Part shown: piece after piece, positions 32,308 through 41,782 of the stretch
Layout of the letters: every line of letters begins with the position of its first letter
Position numbering within the stretch: the stretch's first letter is position 1
Origin: an uncultured Bacteroidales bacterium
GTDB lineage: Bacteria > Bacteroidota > Bacteroidia > Bacteroidales > WCHB1-69
Length of the DNA stretch: 64,000 nucleotides
Reading direction: 5' to 3'
Assembly (NCBI GenBank): GCA_900315245.1
Contig: OMYJ01000006.1
Location: 1-64,000, forward strand
Translations under genes and position numbers: made by a program
The notes under the pieces: generated by a model
Databases searched by the model: none
What the model was told of the DNA's origin: nothing
What the model saw: only the letters and a program-made list of their open reading frames with translations

Positions 32308-33837
32308 TTATTGTTTCACAAATTTACGTGTCTCGCCGTTCACATGAACAAGATATACGCCCCGAGGCAGGTCGCTGATCATAACTCTGTTTGCCTTGTT
32401 GTTGAGATGTACGGTCTTCCATATTCTGCCGTTCATGTCGAGGATTTCCGCCGGTGCGTCTGCCTGTTGGACAAAAATGTCAATGAAGTCGGTGGCGGGG
32501 TTGGGACATACCCGGAGCGACGGCTCGGGCAGCTGATACTGGGACACGGCCGTGACCAGACTGTCGGAATGCGCTGCAATCACGGATTCGATTGTTCGGT
32601 TACAGACGGCGCAGAAAGGCGCGTGGTTGCGCATCATGCAGTCGGGCTGCGGGCGGTACATGCCGCTCGCTAAATAGCCGGCTCCTTCGTAGGCACCTAC
32701 CACGTTTCCATACTGATAGTTGTCCTGTGTAGGGATTGGAGTACTGGATGCCACAAGGTCGGCCCATTTCGAATCAAAGTCCACCAACGTGGTCAGATTG
32801 GCCTCCCAGGGCTCCACATTCAGGTTGTAGAGCTCTCCCAAAGGATTGCTTGTTTCCACATACTCGTCGCCCAACCCCGCGAAAGCATGTCCGAACTCAT
32901 GCACAATGACGCTGGAGGACGACATATTGCCCGCCGTACTCATTGAATAAAAGTTGTAGAATCCACCACCGCCATATAGGCTGCTGTTCACTAAGATGTA
33001 AATCTGGTCGTACGGTGCGTTGGCCGCCACATCTTTCACCGAGAAATAGTCACGTGTGGTGCAGTAGCGGTCAATGTAAAACGTGTAGAAATGCGCATTG
33101 AGGATGGTGCGCGCCCAAATGTAATAACCTGGAATGTCAACGCCGCTCTCCTCGGAAGGGGCAAGCACGGCCCGGAAATTGAAATCATTGATATGGCTGG
33201 AGAACGGCTCGTGCTGGGAAAAGACATTCACCAAATTCTGACAATCTTGTTGGAACTGAGCCATTTCAGCGGCGGTATATCCTTCGGGCAGAATCACAAT
33301 ATCCACTTTGCTGTCCGGCGTGCCGTTAACCAGCACATCCTGTACGGGGAAGATGTAGCGCTGCTCGGTGGTGTTGAACATTTCGCCGGGCTCGTAAAGT
33401 TTGGAGAAGACTTCCTCAAACTCGCCATCGAAGTTCCTGATTTCAAGAATGATATATGCTGGATTCAACGGCAGTGGAACACTCACAGACTCCTCATAGC
33501 AACGTTCCATGTCAGCGGCCTCGTTGGTGGTCTGCCATTCGCGGAACAGTGTACTGTAACCTCTTGAATATATGAGTGTATTACTTTGTACATCAATCAC
33601 CTTCACTCGATTTGTTCCGAAATTGAAAGGGTCAATCAAGTTGACCTTGGAGCCCCCGAAATGCGGCTCGAGGATGAAACGCTCGAACACATAGTGAGAA
33701 CTGTCGGCGTTGCCGCACTGATAGACATCCATGCGCAACGACCCCTCTTCAAAGAAATACTGTGTAAAATTGACATTCTGCGCCCTCGAAAGCATCGAAA
33801 ACGCGAGCGTAAGCAGGATAAATACGGACTTTTTCAT
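32308..33837 (-). CDS. Secreted M64 family metallopeptidase with T9SS tail
   Basis: ATG 33837 starts a signal peptide (MKKSVFILLTLAFSMLSRAQ). A beta-rich M64 N-terminal domain precedes the catalytic part. The zinc-binding HEFGHAFAGLGDEY is near residue 313, with DIVILPEGYTAAEM and NAPYDQIYILVNS upstream, as in the IgA peptidase M64 family. The last 75 residues (LRVCPNPATDFIDIFV ... GVYLVHVNGETRKFVKQ) are a type A T9SS sorting domain. The enzyme probably degrades host or dietary protein at the surface. The product is 509 residues long. Confidence 0.92.
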   Translation of the reverse strand: MKKSVFILLTLAFSMLSRAQNVNFTQYFFEEGSLRMDVYQCGNADSSHYVFERFILEPHFGGSKVNLIDPFNFGTNRVKVIDVQSNTLIYSRGYSTLFREWQTTNEAADMERCYEESVSVPLPLNPAYIILEIRNFDGEFEEVFSKLYEPGEMFNTTEQRYIFPVQDVLVNGTPDSKVDIVILPEGYTAAEMAQFQQDCQNLVNVFSQHEPFSSHINDFNFRAVLAPSEESGVDIPGYYIWARTILNAHFYTFYIDRYCTTRDYFSVKDVAANAPYDQIYILVNSSLYGGGGFYNFYSMSTAGNMSSSSVIVHEFGHAFAGLGDEYVETSNPLGELYNLNVEPWEANLTTLVDFDSKWADLVASSTPIPTQDNYQYGNVVGAYEGAGYLASGMYRPQPDCMMRNHAPFCAVCNRTIESVIAAHSDSLVTAVSQYQLPEPSLRVCPNPATDFIDIFVQQADAPAEILDMNGRIWKTVHLNNKANRVMISDLPRGVYLVHVNGETRKFVKQ

Positions 33838-33853
33838 CTCAAATAATTTGTCG

Positions 33854-33861
33854 CAAAAATA
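33854..33861 (-). promoter_or_regulatory. -7 box of M64 peptidase promoter
   Basis: TATTTTTG on the minus strand, 16 nt from the ATG. Confidence 0.65.
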
Positions 33862-34052
33862 CACTTATTTCCGTATAGTTTCAGATTTCATGTTTCAAGT
33901 TGCGTGTTTTCGCACCGTAAATCTCATGATGCGAACGGAAGATGGCGAGACCGCCACTTTCACCGTCATCGATGAGAACCCATATCAAAGTGCGGTAAAA
34001 GGCGTTGCAAAAGAAATTTCGCCCAATCCGCCCAATTCGCCGACAAAAATAG

Positions 34053-34060
34053 TATCTTTG
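34053..34060 (+). promoter_or_regulatory. -7 box of DUF4301 promoter
   Basis: TATCTTTG, 23 nt before the ATG at 34084. Confidence 0.75.
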
Positions 34061-34083
34061 CCGCGAACAAAAACATCACGATT

Positions 34084-35580
34084 ATGCAATTGGAATTCAC
34101 ATTCGAAGATAAGGAATTTATGGCTCAGCGCGGAAGCGAACCCGCACAAGTGGAACAGCAGTTCGCCAACTTCGAGAAAGGTTTCCCCTTCGCCGACATC
34201 GACCGTCCTGCGACTGTGGATGACGGCATCCTGCGCCTCAACGAGGACCAGGTGGCAGAATTAGAGGCCGAATACCCCTATGCCATCGAGGGCAAGAAGA
34301 TCGAGAAGTTCGTGCCCGCGTCCGGCGCCGCGTCCCGCATGTTCAAGGACCTCTACGCCCTGCTGAACGAGAACCTGGACGACAAACAGCAAGAGCTGGC
34401 GAAGACCTTCCTCGCCACCCTGCCCCGCTACCCGTTCTACGAGGCGCTCAAGCAGGTGATGGCCGACAAGCAACTCGACCTCGATGCTGAAATCCAAAAG
34501 GGCAACTTCCGCCTCATAATCCAACATCTCCTTGAGAAAGAGGGGCTTAACTACGGCAACCTGCCCAAAGGTCTGCTGCTCTTCCACCGCTACGACAACG
34601 AGATCCGCACCGCCATCGAGGAGCATTTCGTGGAGGCCGCGCTCTACGCCACCTCCGGCACCGACGCCTATCTGCACTTCACCGTCTCCGAGCACCATCT
34701 GGAGCTCTTCAAGGCGAAAGTGGCGGAAATACAGCCCGTCTATGAGGAGCGTTTCGGAGTGAAATACCACGTCACCTTCTCCATGCAGGCCGCTTCCACC
34801 GACACGCTGGCGGCCACGGAGGACAACCAACCCTTCCGCGACGAGAACGGCAAGCTGCTCTTCCGTCCCGGCGGTCACGGCGCACTCATCTATAACGTCA
34901 ACAACCGCGACGCCGACATCCTCTTCGTGAAGAACATCGACAATGTCACCAAAGACCAGAACATCGCCCCCACCGTCATCTACAAGAAGGTATTGGCGGC
35001 GTATCTGTCGCAATTGCAAAGCATTCAGTTCCAGTATCTTAAAATCTTGGAAGCCGGCGAGGTGGATCCGATGACGCTGTGCGAAATCATGGACTTCGCT
35101 GAGAGCAAGCTGATGATTTCCGTTGATGAGCAGCCTACGGCCGAGGAGCTTTACGAGCTGATGAACCGTCCGGTGCGTCTCTGCGGTATGGTGAAGAACG
35201 AGGGCGAGCCCGGCGGCGGTCCCTTCTGGGTGCGCGACACCGAGGGCAACTGCTCGCTGCAGATCGTGGAGTCGTCGCAGATCGACAAAAACAACCCCGA
35301 GAAGGCAGCCATCATGGCGAAGGCCACCCACTTCAACCCCGTCGATATGGTCTGCGCCATCAAGAACTACAAAGGCGAGAAATTCGACCTTCTGCAATAT
35401 GTTGACCCGAACACAGGATTCATCTCCTCCAAGTCCTACAACGGCAAGACCCTGAAGGCCATGGAACTGCCTGGATTATGGAATGGCGCGATGGCAAATT
35501 GGATCACCGTGTTCGTGGAGGTGCCGTTAGCCACGTTCAATCCGGTGAAAACCGTGTTCGATTTGCTGAAACGCAACTAG
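34084..35580 (+). CDS. DUF4301 protein, nucleotidyltransferase-like
   Basis: A 498-residue cytoplasmic protein of the Bacteroidota DUF4301 family. FVPASGAASRMFKDLY (about residue 75) resembles the nucleotide-binding loop of sugar-phosphate nucleotidyltransferases, and LLFRPGGHGALIYNVN (about 258-272) the UTP-binding part of UDP-sugar pyrophosphorylases. A sugar-nucleotide synthesis role is plausible but unproven. A 9-nt repeat array follows the stop. Confidence 0.85.
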   Translation: MQLEFTFEDKEFMAQRGSEPAQVEQQFANFEKGFPFADIDRPATVDDGILRLNEDQVAELEAEYPYAIEGKKIEKFVPASGAASRMFKDLYALLNENLDDKQQELAKTFLATLPRYPFYEALKQVMADKQLDLDAEIQKGNFRLIIQHLLEKEGLNYGNLPKGLLLFHRYDNEIRTAIEEHFVEAALYATSGTDAYLHFTVSEHHLELFKAKVAEIQPVYEERFGVKYHVTFSMQAASTDTLAATEDNQPFRDENGKLLFRPGGHGALIYNVNNRDADILFVKNIDNVTKDQNIAPTVIYKKVLAAYLSQLQSIQFQYLKILEAGEVDPMTLCEIMDFAESKLMISVDEQPTAEELYELMNRPVRLCGMVKNEGEPGGGPFWVRDTEGNCSLQIVESSQIDKNNPEKAAIMAKATHFNPVDMVCAIKNYKGEKFDLLQYVDPNTGFISSKSYNGKTLKAMELPGLWNGAMANWITVFVEVPLATFNPVKTVFDLLKRN

Positions 35581-35583
35581 TCG

Positions 35584-35641
35584 GCGAATTTAACGAATTA
35601 GACGAATATCATCGGCGAATTTAGCGAATTAGGCGAATTTG
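35584..35641. repeat. 9-nt tandem repeat GCGAATTTA/ACGAATTAG
   Basis: Six units of period 9 (GCGAATTTA, ACGAATTAG, ACGAATATC, then after ATCG: GCGAATTTA, GCGAATTAG, GCGAATTTG) fill the gap between the DUF4301 gene and uvrA. Confidence 0.88.
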
Positions 35642-35658
35642 TGACTTGAAATCTGCTG

Positions 35659-38496
35659 TCAATTTATTTCCTTTGCGAGGAACTCGGCCGTAAAGCCAAC
35701 TCCTTGACGGACAATTTCTTCTGGTGTGCCGTATGCGACAATTTCGCCGCCGCTGCGACCGCCTTCAGGTCCCATGTCGATAATCCAATCGGCCATCTTG
35801 ATGACATCCATGTTGTGTTCGATGACAATTACCGTATTGCCCTTTTCCACAAGACGGTTCAGCACATCTAATAGGATGGCAACGTCTTGGAAATGGAGAC
35901 CAGTGGTCGGTTCGTCCAAGATGTATAAGGTTTGTCCAGTGTCTTTTTTCGACAATTCGGCAGCTAATTTGATACGTTGAGCTTCACCGCCGGAAAGAGT
36001 TGTGGAGGGCTGACCGAGTTTCAGGTAACCTAAGCCCACGTCATCCATGGTCTTCAGTTCGCGGACGATTGTTGGGATATTCTCGAAAAATTCAATCGCA
36101 GTGTGGATGTCCATTTCCAACACATCGTTGATGGACTTGCCTTTGTAGCGGATTTCCAGCGTCTCGTCATTATAGCGTTTGCCGCCACATTTGTCGCAGG
36201 TGACATACACATCGGGGAGGAAATTCATTTCTATGGTCTTCACACCCGCACCTTTACACTCCTCGCAGCGACCACCCGACACGTTAAAGGAGAAACGTCC
36301 TGGCTTATAACCGCGGATTTTGGATTCCGGCATCTGCGTGAAAAGCTTACGGATTTCCTCGAAAACACCCACATAGGTGGCCGGATTCGAGCGAGGTGTC
36401 CGGCCGATGGGCTGCTGGTTGATATCAATAATCTTGTTGATATGTTCCAGTCCCACAACATCCTTATACGGCAGCGGTTTTTTCTCGGAACGGTAAATGT
36501 AGTGGTTCAGGATCGGATAAAGGGTTTCGTTAATCAGGGTTGATTTCCCGCTCCCAGACACGCCTGTTACGCAAATCAGCGTACCCAAAGGAAACTCCAC
36601 CGTGACATTCTTGAGATTGTTGCCTGAAGCCCCGATGATACTCAGCCATTCCCCGTTGCCCTCGCGTCGTTTTTTCGGAACTTTTATTTTCTTTTTCCCT
36701 TTGAGATAATCGGCTGTCAGAGAGCCGCTTTTCAAGATTTCCCGATAGGTTCCCGCCGCTACAATTTCACCGCCGTACTCGCCTGCAGCCGGCCCCACGT
36801 CCACAATATAATCGGCGGCCTTCATCATGTCGCGGTCATGCTCCACCACAATCACAGAGTTGCCCATGTCACGAAGACGGCGCAGCGACTCAATGAGAAA
36901 GTGGTTGTCGCGCTGGTGCAACCCGATGCTCGGCTCGTCGAGGATGTACATCACATTCACCAACTGCGAGCTGATCTGTGTGGCCAGGCGGATGCGTTGA
37001 GCCTCACCACCTGAAAGCGATGCTGAAGAACGATCCAACGACAGATACTGCACACCTACATCGCACAGGAACTCCAATCGGAAGGTGATTTCGCGCAAAA
37101 TCTCGCTGGCTATATGTCGTTTGGCGGGATCCAGATGGACAGGCAGGGACTTGCACCAGGCAAGCAGTTCCGACATATCCATTCGGGTGAGGTCGGCGAT
37201 ACTTTTGTCCTCTATGCGGAAGTGCAAAGACTCTGTGCGCAGCCGGGCACCGTGGCAATGCGGACAAGGGATGGTATTCACGAACTGGGAGATCCATTTC
37301 TTGAACGACGCCGGCATATTCTCTTCACTGAGGTTGCTGATGAAATTCACCACCCCCTCAAACGTTTTCTTCATGGGAGAAAGTCCTGCGACCTCCCGTT
37401 TCACATGCAAGATCTCTGTGGTGCCATACAACACCGCATTCAGTTGCTGCTCGTTCAGATTCCTGATAGGATCGGACAAGGAAAAGCCATACTTCTCCGC
37501 AAGGGCCTCCAACGTTCTGAACAGCAATGTGTTCTTGTATTCTCCAAGAATAGCGATGCCACCCGCTTTGATAGACTTGTTTTTGTCAGGAATCACCTTG
37601 TCGATGTCTATTTCCGTGATGCTGCCCAATCCGTTGCAATATTCACACGCACCGTATGGCGAGTTGAACGAAAACGTGTTGGGTTCCGGCTCCGGATAAG
37701 AGATGCCAGTGGTGGGACACATCAGGAACTTGCTGTAATTCTTCACCTCTTTGGACTCATTGTCAAGGATCATAATGGCGCCCTTGCCATATTTCATCGC
37801 AATCTGCACGCTGTTGGCTAACCGTTTCTGGGAATAATCCGACACAGTAAGGTTATCTACAGACAATTCAATGTCGTGGATTTTATAGCGGTCAAGCTGC
37901 ATCCCCATCATCAGCGGCTTCATTGCGCCATCCACGCGCACACGGGTGAAGCCTTGCTTGCGGATATTCTCGAACAGCTCGCGATAGTGACCCTTGCGCC
38001 GTTTGACCACAGGGGCAAGCAACGTAATGGATCTGCCTTTATAGCGCGTCAGGACCAAATCTATAAGCTCCTTTTCGGAATAGTGCACCATCTTCTCCTC
38101 TGTGTTGTAGGAGTAAGCGTCGGCTACGCGAGCGTATAGAAGTCTCAGGAAATCATACACTTCCGTGACGGTACCCACTGTGGAGCGCGGATTCTTGTTC
38201 ACCGTCTTCTGTTCGATAGAAATCACGGGATTCAGGCCGGAGATCTTATCCACATCAGGATGTTCCATATTGCCAATGAAATGGCGGGCGTATGCGGAAT
38301 AGGTCTCCAAATAGCGGCGCTGCCCTTCGGCATAGATGGTGTCGAACGCCAGCGACGACTTCCCGCTGCCGCTCAATCCGGTGATAACCACCAACTTCTG
38401 CTGCGGAATCGTAAGGGACACGTTTTTCAGGTTGTTCACGCGCGCACCCGAGACAACCAGAGCATCCTCCGCCTGTACGTTCTTGTCTTTTTCCAC
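35659..38496 (-). CDS. uvrA: Excinuclease ABC subunit A
   Basis: A 945-residue damage-recognition ATPase of nucleotide excision repair. The first ABC half has GLSGSGKSSLAFDTIYAEG (about residue 43) and SGGEAQRIRLA. The second half has GVSGSGKSTL (about 646) and a further SGGEAQRIKLA with LDEPTTGLH. Zinc-finger cysteine pairs occur near 285 (CEYC) and 745-770 (CEECKGAG, CDKCGGKRYN). It works with UvrB/C and with Mfd encoded at 16909. It has its own promoter at 38524. Confidence 0.98.
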   Translation of the reverse strand: MEKDKNVQAEDALVVSGARVNNLKNVSLTIPQQKLVVITGLSGSGKSSLAFDTIYAEGQRRYLETYSAYARHFIGNMEHPDVDKISGLNPVISIEQKTVNKNPRSTVGTVTEVYDFLRLLYARVADAYSYNTEEKMVHYSEKELIDLVLTRYKGRSITLLAPVVKRRKGHYRELFENIRKQGFTRVRVDGAMKPLMMGMQLDRYKIHDIELSVDNLTVSDYSQKRLANSVQIAMKYGKGAIMILDNESKEVKNYSKFLMCPTTGISYPEPEPNTFSFNSPYGACEYCNGLGSITEIDIDKVIPDKNKSIKAGGIAILGEYKNTLLFRTLEALAEKYGFSLSDPIRNLNEQQLNAVLYGTTEILHVKREVAGLSPMKKTFEGVVNFISNLSEENMPASFKKWISQFVNTIPCPHCHGARLRTESLHFRIEDKSIADLTRMDMSELLAWCKSLPVHLDPAKRHIASEILREITFRLEFLCDVGVQYLSLDRSSASLSGGEAQRIRLATQISSQLVNVMYILDEPSIGLHQRDNHFLIESLRRLRDMGNSVIVVEHDRDMMKAADYIVDVGPAAGEYGGEIVAAGTYREILKSGSLTADYLKGKKKIKVPKKRREGNGEWLSIIGASGNNLKNVTVEFPLGTLICVTGVSGSGKSTLINETLYPILNHYIYRSEKKPLPYKDVVGLEHINKIIDINQQPIGRTPRSNPATYVGVFEEIRKLFTQMPESKIRGYKPGRFSFNVSGGRCEECKGAGVKTIEMNFLPDVYVTCDKCGGKRYNDETLEIRYKGKSINDVLEMDIHTAIEFFENIPTIVRELKTMDDVGLGYLKLGQPSTTLSGGEAQRIKLAAELSKKDTGQTLYILDEPTTGLHFQDVAILLDVLNRLVEKGNTVIVIEHNMDVIKMADWIIDMGPEGGRSGGEIVAYGTPEEIVRQGVGFTAEFLAKEIN

Positions 38497-38523
38497 AATA
38501 GGTTCCTGATTTTTTTAAGGCGG

Positions 38524-38531
38524 CAAAGATA
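38524..38531 (-). promoter_or_regulatory. -7 box of uvrA promoter
   Basis: TATCTTTG on the minus strand, 27 nt from the uvrA start. Confidence 0.75.
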
Positions 38532-38539
38532 CGATTTTT

Positions 38540-39373
38540 TTAATTTCTAATCCTCCATGCCTCCCAGTCAATTTCCGTCTCTATCTTATTCTCCACATCA
38601 TCGGGGAGTAACGGGAAAAAGTCGATGCCCGTGAGGTTTTCCACGTAATCGACGGTGCGACAATAATGGTTCAGATTGTGGTGAGTGGGGTCGTTGGGAC
38701 ATACGAATCCGACGGCTTTCCATTCGCCGCGCATGTCGCACAAAACGACCTTGTAGAAGGAGTCAGGGACGGCGATGCAGTTCTCCCCTATCGTCTCGGG
38801 ATGCTTGGAAACGATTGGTCCGCACACCACATAGACTTTGCCGTAGAAGTTGGCCCATCCACGCACGCGGTTTTCCAGATAGTTCCAGTCGCCCTCGTTG
38901 AAGGTATGGTTCTGCGGACAGATGTTGCTCAAGTAGAAGCACTCGCGCATGGCGGTCTCATCCCACTTCATGTCACCGGCCGGCACCAGATGACCACGGT
39001 CGTAGGAGGTGTTCTTGTAATCCCACCACTGCGCGGTCGCGCCCTTCACTTGCGGGTCGGGCACGAACTTGGTGTAGCGCTCCACAGGGCCTTTGGTCTG
39101 CTCGCTCGTCAGCGAATAGGCCACCCAGTTCGCCAGCCGCCACTCCTCGTTGTAATCCACCGTGTAGGCCTTGTGCGCAATCTGCTGCGAATGCTCCCGC
39201 GAGCGGGTGAATGTCGGGATCTCGAGCGCGCCATCCGGCACCACGGCGGCCGTTTTCTCCGCACGGGCAAACTCCGCCTGCGCCCCGGATTTCCCTTTCG
39301 TGGCGAAACCCACCGCCACCACCGCAACGGCCAACACCGCCGCTGTAATAATCGTTATCGTTTTCTTATTCAT
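38540..39373 (-). CDS. Secreted DNA/RNA non-specific endonuclease (NUC1 family)
   Basis: A 277-residue beta-beta-alpha metal nuclease. The catalytic motif is YDRGHLVPAGDM (about 123-134), with the metal-binding asparagine region FYLSNICPQNHTFNEGDWNYLE. An N-terminal hydrophobic segment (about 5-25) is a signal peptide or anchor. It probably degrades extracellular nucleic acid. The region just upstream of the ATG consists of 10-nt CATCGTTTTT-type repeats (39371-39420) that include the start codon. Confidence 0.92.
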   Translation of the reverse strand: MNKKTITIITAAVLAVAVVAVGFATKGKSGAQAEFARAEKTAAVVPDGALEIPTFTRSREHSQQIAHKAYTVDYNEEWRLANWVAYSLTSEQTKGPVERYTKFVPDPQVKGATAQWWDYKNTSYDRGHLVPAGDMKWDETAMRECFYLSNICPQNHTFNEGDWNYLENRVRGWANFYGKVYVVCGPIVSKHPETIGENCIAVPDSFYKVVLCDMRGEWKAVGFVCPNDPTHHNLNHYCRTVDYVENLTGIDFFPLLPDDVENKIETEIDWEAWRIRN

Positions 39374-39420
39374 CGTTTTTCATCGTTTTTCATCGTCCTT
39401 TCATCACCATTTCATCATCC
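39371..39420. repeat. 10-nt tandem repeat CATCGTTTTT
   Basis: Five units with decay (CATCGTTTTT, CATCGTTTTT, CATCGTCCTT, TCATCACCAT, TTCATCATCC). It spans the nuclease start codon. Confidence 0.75.
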
Positions 39421-39436
39421 GTACCCCTACCGAGCT

Positions 39437-39464
39437 CTTGCCCCTGTCGGGGCTGCTCAAGGAA
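39437..39464 (-). repeat. Dispersed intergenic repeat, half copy C
   Basis: On the minus strand reads TTCCTTGAGCAGCC, then GACAGGGGCAAG, matching the first half of 25928-26001. A separate hairpin, CCCCTTCT/AGAAGGGG, follows at 39502-39522. Confidence 0.7.
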
Positions 39465-39540
39465 CATATTTTTTTTATATTACTACCCCGGCCTACGGCC
39501 ACCCCTTCTACAACAGAAGGGGAATTGGGGTCGCCCGCCA

Positions 39541-39582
39541 CTAACTGCTAACTACTAACTACTAACTACTAACTGCTAACTG
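39541..39582. repeat. Heptamer array (CTAACTA)x6 overlapping recX end
   Basis: CTAACTG, three CTAACTA, CTAACTG, CTAACTG. The inverse strand supplies the last codons and TAG stop of recX (39569-39571). Confidence 0.95.
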
Positions 39583-40009
39583 CTTCCAGAGCCTCTTCCA
39601 TCCCAAACCCTTTCGACAGTAAATGCCGGACCAGCTTGGGACTGTTAGCCGGTTCGTCGGGATGCGAGCGGCGCCATTTGGCGATGGCATCTCGCAGTTT
39701 CCCTTGATAATCATCCGCAGGGATTTGCGCACAGGCATGGTCAATGAGTTCCGCAGGGATACGCTTCGCCCGCAACGCCGCCACAATCTTCTGCTCGCCC
39801 CACCCTATTCTTACTTTGCCTCTCACAAACACTTCCACAAAGCGCTCTTCGTCCAGGAAATTGTTCTCGCGTAACAATTTTATCACAGCGTCTTCTTGCC
39901 CTTCCGACAAATGAAATGACGTGAGCTTTTTCCTCACGTCATTTTCACACCGTTCCTGATAGGCGCAGAAACGTTCGATTTTTGTCATTATTTCAGATGG
40001 AATCTCCAT
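39569..40009 (-). CDS. recX: Regulatory protein RecX
   Basis: A 146-residue all-helical RecX: AYQERCENDVRKKLTSF, FLDEERFVEVFVRGKVRIGWGEQKI and RHLLSKGFGMEEALEAV are the three repeat helices. It modulates RecA filaments. It begins 2 nt after the rng stop, so it is cotranscribed with RNase G. The C-terminal AVSS and the stop are encoded by the heptamer array at 39541, suggesting replacement of the native end. Confidence 0.9.
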   Translation of the reverse strand: MEIPSEIMTKIERFCAYQERCENDVRKKLTSFHLSEGQEDAVIKLLRENNFLDEERFVEVFVRGKVRIGWGEQKIVAALRAKRIPAELIDHACAQIPADDYQGKLRDAIAKWRRSHPDEPANSPKLVRHLLSKGFGMEEALEAVSS

Positions 40010-40011
40010 CG

Positions 40012-41598
40012 TTACTCTCTTGCGGGTTCGTTCCAGAGGATGATGTCCTCGTTATGATTGTTCATATAATGCACCTCTGTCAGACGGCTGCTCTGGTTGG
40101 GAGTTATTCTGATATTCTTTTTGTACTTGAAACACCATTTTAGCCGAATGGAGGGGAACCCTTTAGTCAGATAAGCATACACAAACGGATGGGTGACGAT
40201 GGTGATTTTGGGTTCGTGTTGCTTGTCAAAGAGGAAGTCGAGAGCATTTGCAATCTCGTCTTCAATAACAATCGGCGGCTTAATCTTGCCTGTGCCTTTA
40301 CAGGTGGGACAAACCTCCGTATTCTCGATGATGGTAGCCTGCCGCACACGTTGCCGGGTAATCTGAATCAGTCCGAACTTGTTGAGAGGCAGTATGGTAT
40401 GTTTGGCTTTGTCGTTGCGCATGAACTCGGCCATCGCCTTGTTGAGCGTATTCTTGTTGGCGGGGTCATGCAAATCCACAAAGTCGATGGTGATGATGCC
40501 GCCCATATCCCGGAGACGAAGCTGGCGGGCGATTTCTTGAGCCGCTATCATATTGGTGTTCAACGCATTCTGTTCAGGCGTTTGGGAAGATTTCACGCGG
40601 TTTCCGCTGTTGACGTCAATCACGTGCATGGCTTCGGTGTGCTCGATAATCAGATACACTCCGTTTTTCACGGTCACCACCTTGCCGAAAGAGCCCTTGA
40701 TCTGCTTGGCCACATTGAAGTAGTCGAAGATGGGGCGTTTCTCGTTATAGAGATTGACAATGGCCTCCTGCTCGGGCGCGTGCACGTGCAGGTAGTTCTT
40801 CACTTCCGTGAACATTTCAGGCGTATCGACATAGATAGCGTGGAACGAGTCGTTGAGGAAGTCGCGAAGCAGGGAAGCCACGCGGTTTTCCTCTTGGGCG
40901 AGGCGCAACGGGGCTTTGGAAGCGAACAGGTTCTCCACCGTGGTGTCCCAACGGTAACGGAGCATGTCGAGGTCGGCGGACAATTCCTCCACCGACTTGT
41001 TTTCCGCCACGGTGCGGATGATGATGCCGAAGTTGCGCGGACGGATACTCTGTACAGCGGTACGGAGACGTTTGCGTTCTTCGCTGCTCTTAATCTTTTG
41101 TGAGACAGATACTTTGTCGCCGAACGGCACCAGCACCAAATAGCGGCCGGCAAAGGAAATTTCCGTGGTGATGCGCGGTCCTTTGGTTGAGATGGGCTCT
41201 TTGGCCACCTGCACCATGATCTGCTGTCCAGATGTCAGCACATCGCTGATTTTCCCGTTCTTAGGGATTTCCTCCAGGTACTGCACCCGGCTGATACTGC
41301 GTTTCCCTGTCGTTATAGCTTGACTGACAAACGCATTGATAGTGCGGCCATGCAGGCCGAGGTCGAGATAATGCAAAAAAGCCTCCCTTTCACTCCCCAC
41401 ATCCACAAAAGCCGCATTCAAACCGGGCATGATTTTCTTCACCCTTCCCAAATAGATATCTCCGACAGAAAACTGCGCCGAGGACTTCTCGGTATGAATT
41501 TCCATCAGCTTCTTGTCTTCCAACAAAGCCACCTGGACTTCATTGGTGTGCGAAGTGATGACGATTTCTTTTGTGATTTCTGCTTGATTATTCTCCAT
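40012..41598 (-). CDS. rng: Ribonuclease G/E family endoribonuclease
   Basis: A 528-residue enzyme. The N-terminal S1-type domain has FSVGDIYLGRVKKIMPGLNAAFVDVG and an AFLHYLDL tail. The catalytic DNase I-like region has MGGIITIDFVDLHDPANK and VIDVNSG with metal-binding aspartates. A Zn-link-like CPTCKGTGKIK (about 435) would hold the dimer. It processes 5S/16S rRNA or mRNA. A terminator separates it from the Cox24-like gene upstream. Confidence 0.95.
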   Translation of the reverse strand: MENNQAEITKEIVITSHTNEVQVALLEDKKLMEIHTEKSSAQFSVGDIYLGRVKKIMPGLNAAFVDVGSEREAFLHYLDLGLHGRTINAFVSQAITTGKRSISRVQYLEEIPKNGKISDVLTSGQQIMVQVAKEPISTKGPRITTEISFAGRYLVLVPFGDKVSVSQKIKSSEERKRLRTAVQSIRPRNFGIIIRTVAENKSVEELSADLDMLRYRWDTTVENLFASKAPLRLAQEENRVASLLRDFLNDSFHAIYVDTPEMFTEVKNYLHVHAPEQEAIVNLYNEKRPIFDYFNVAKQIKGSFGKVVTVKNGVYLIIEHTEAMHVIDVNSGNRVKSSQTPEQNALNTNMIAAQEIARQLRLRDMGGIITIDFVDLHDPANKNTLNKAMAEFMRNDKAKHTILPLNKFGLIQITRQRVRQATIIENTEVCPTCKGTGKIKPPIVIEDEIANALDFLFDKQHEPKITIVTHPFVYAYLTKGFPSIRLKWCFKYKKNIRITPNQSSRLTEVHYMNNHNEDIILWNEPARE

Positions 41599-41604
41599 AT
41601 ATTA

Positions 41605-41647
41605 TAAAGAAAGAAAACTAAATGACTCGTTAAAATCATTTAGTTTT
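41605..41647 (-). terminator. Terminator after the HU/Cox24-like genes
   Basis: AAAACTAAATGA and TCATTTAGTTTT pair exactly (12 bp) around 10 nt, followed on the minus strand by a T-rich tract (TTCTTTCTTTATA). Confidence 0.7.
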
Positions 41648-41669
41648 CATTTTTACAACGCGGAAAGAA

Positions 41670-41759
41670 CTATCTTGATTTATGTCTGTTCTTTCTCAAT
41701 CTTTTTTTGCGTTTGTGCGTATTCATTTTCGCACGTTTACGTTTTTTTCCGCTAGGCAT
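41670..41759 (-). CDS. 29-residue AURKAIP1/Cox24-like ribosomal protein
   Basis: The frame reads MPSGKKRKRAKMNTHKRKKR and then LRKNRHKSR before TAG. The short, extremely basic sequence with HKRKKRLRKNRHK is that of the Bacteroidota AURKAIP1/Cox24-domain proteins, relatives of mitochondrial ribosomal mS38 and actinobacterial bS22. It probably binds the small ribosomal subunit. It lies 23 nt downstream of the HU gene and upstream of a terminator. It is below usual gene-finding length. Confidence 0.85.
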   Translation of the reverse strand: MPSGKKRKRAKMNTHKRKKRLRKNRHKSR

Positions 41760-41782
41760 AATAAATTGAATTGGATTTATGA

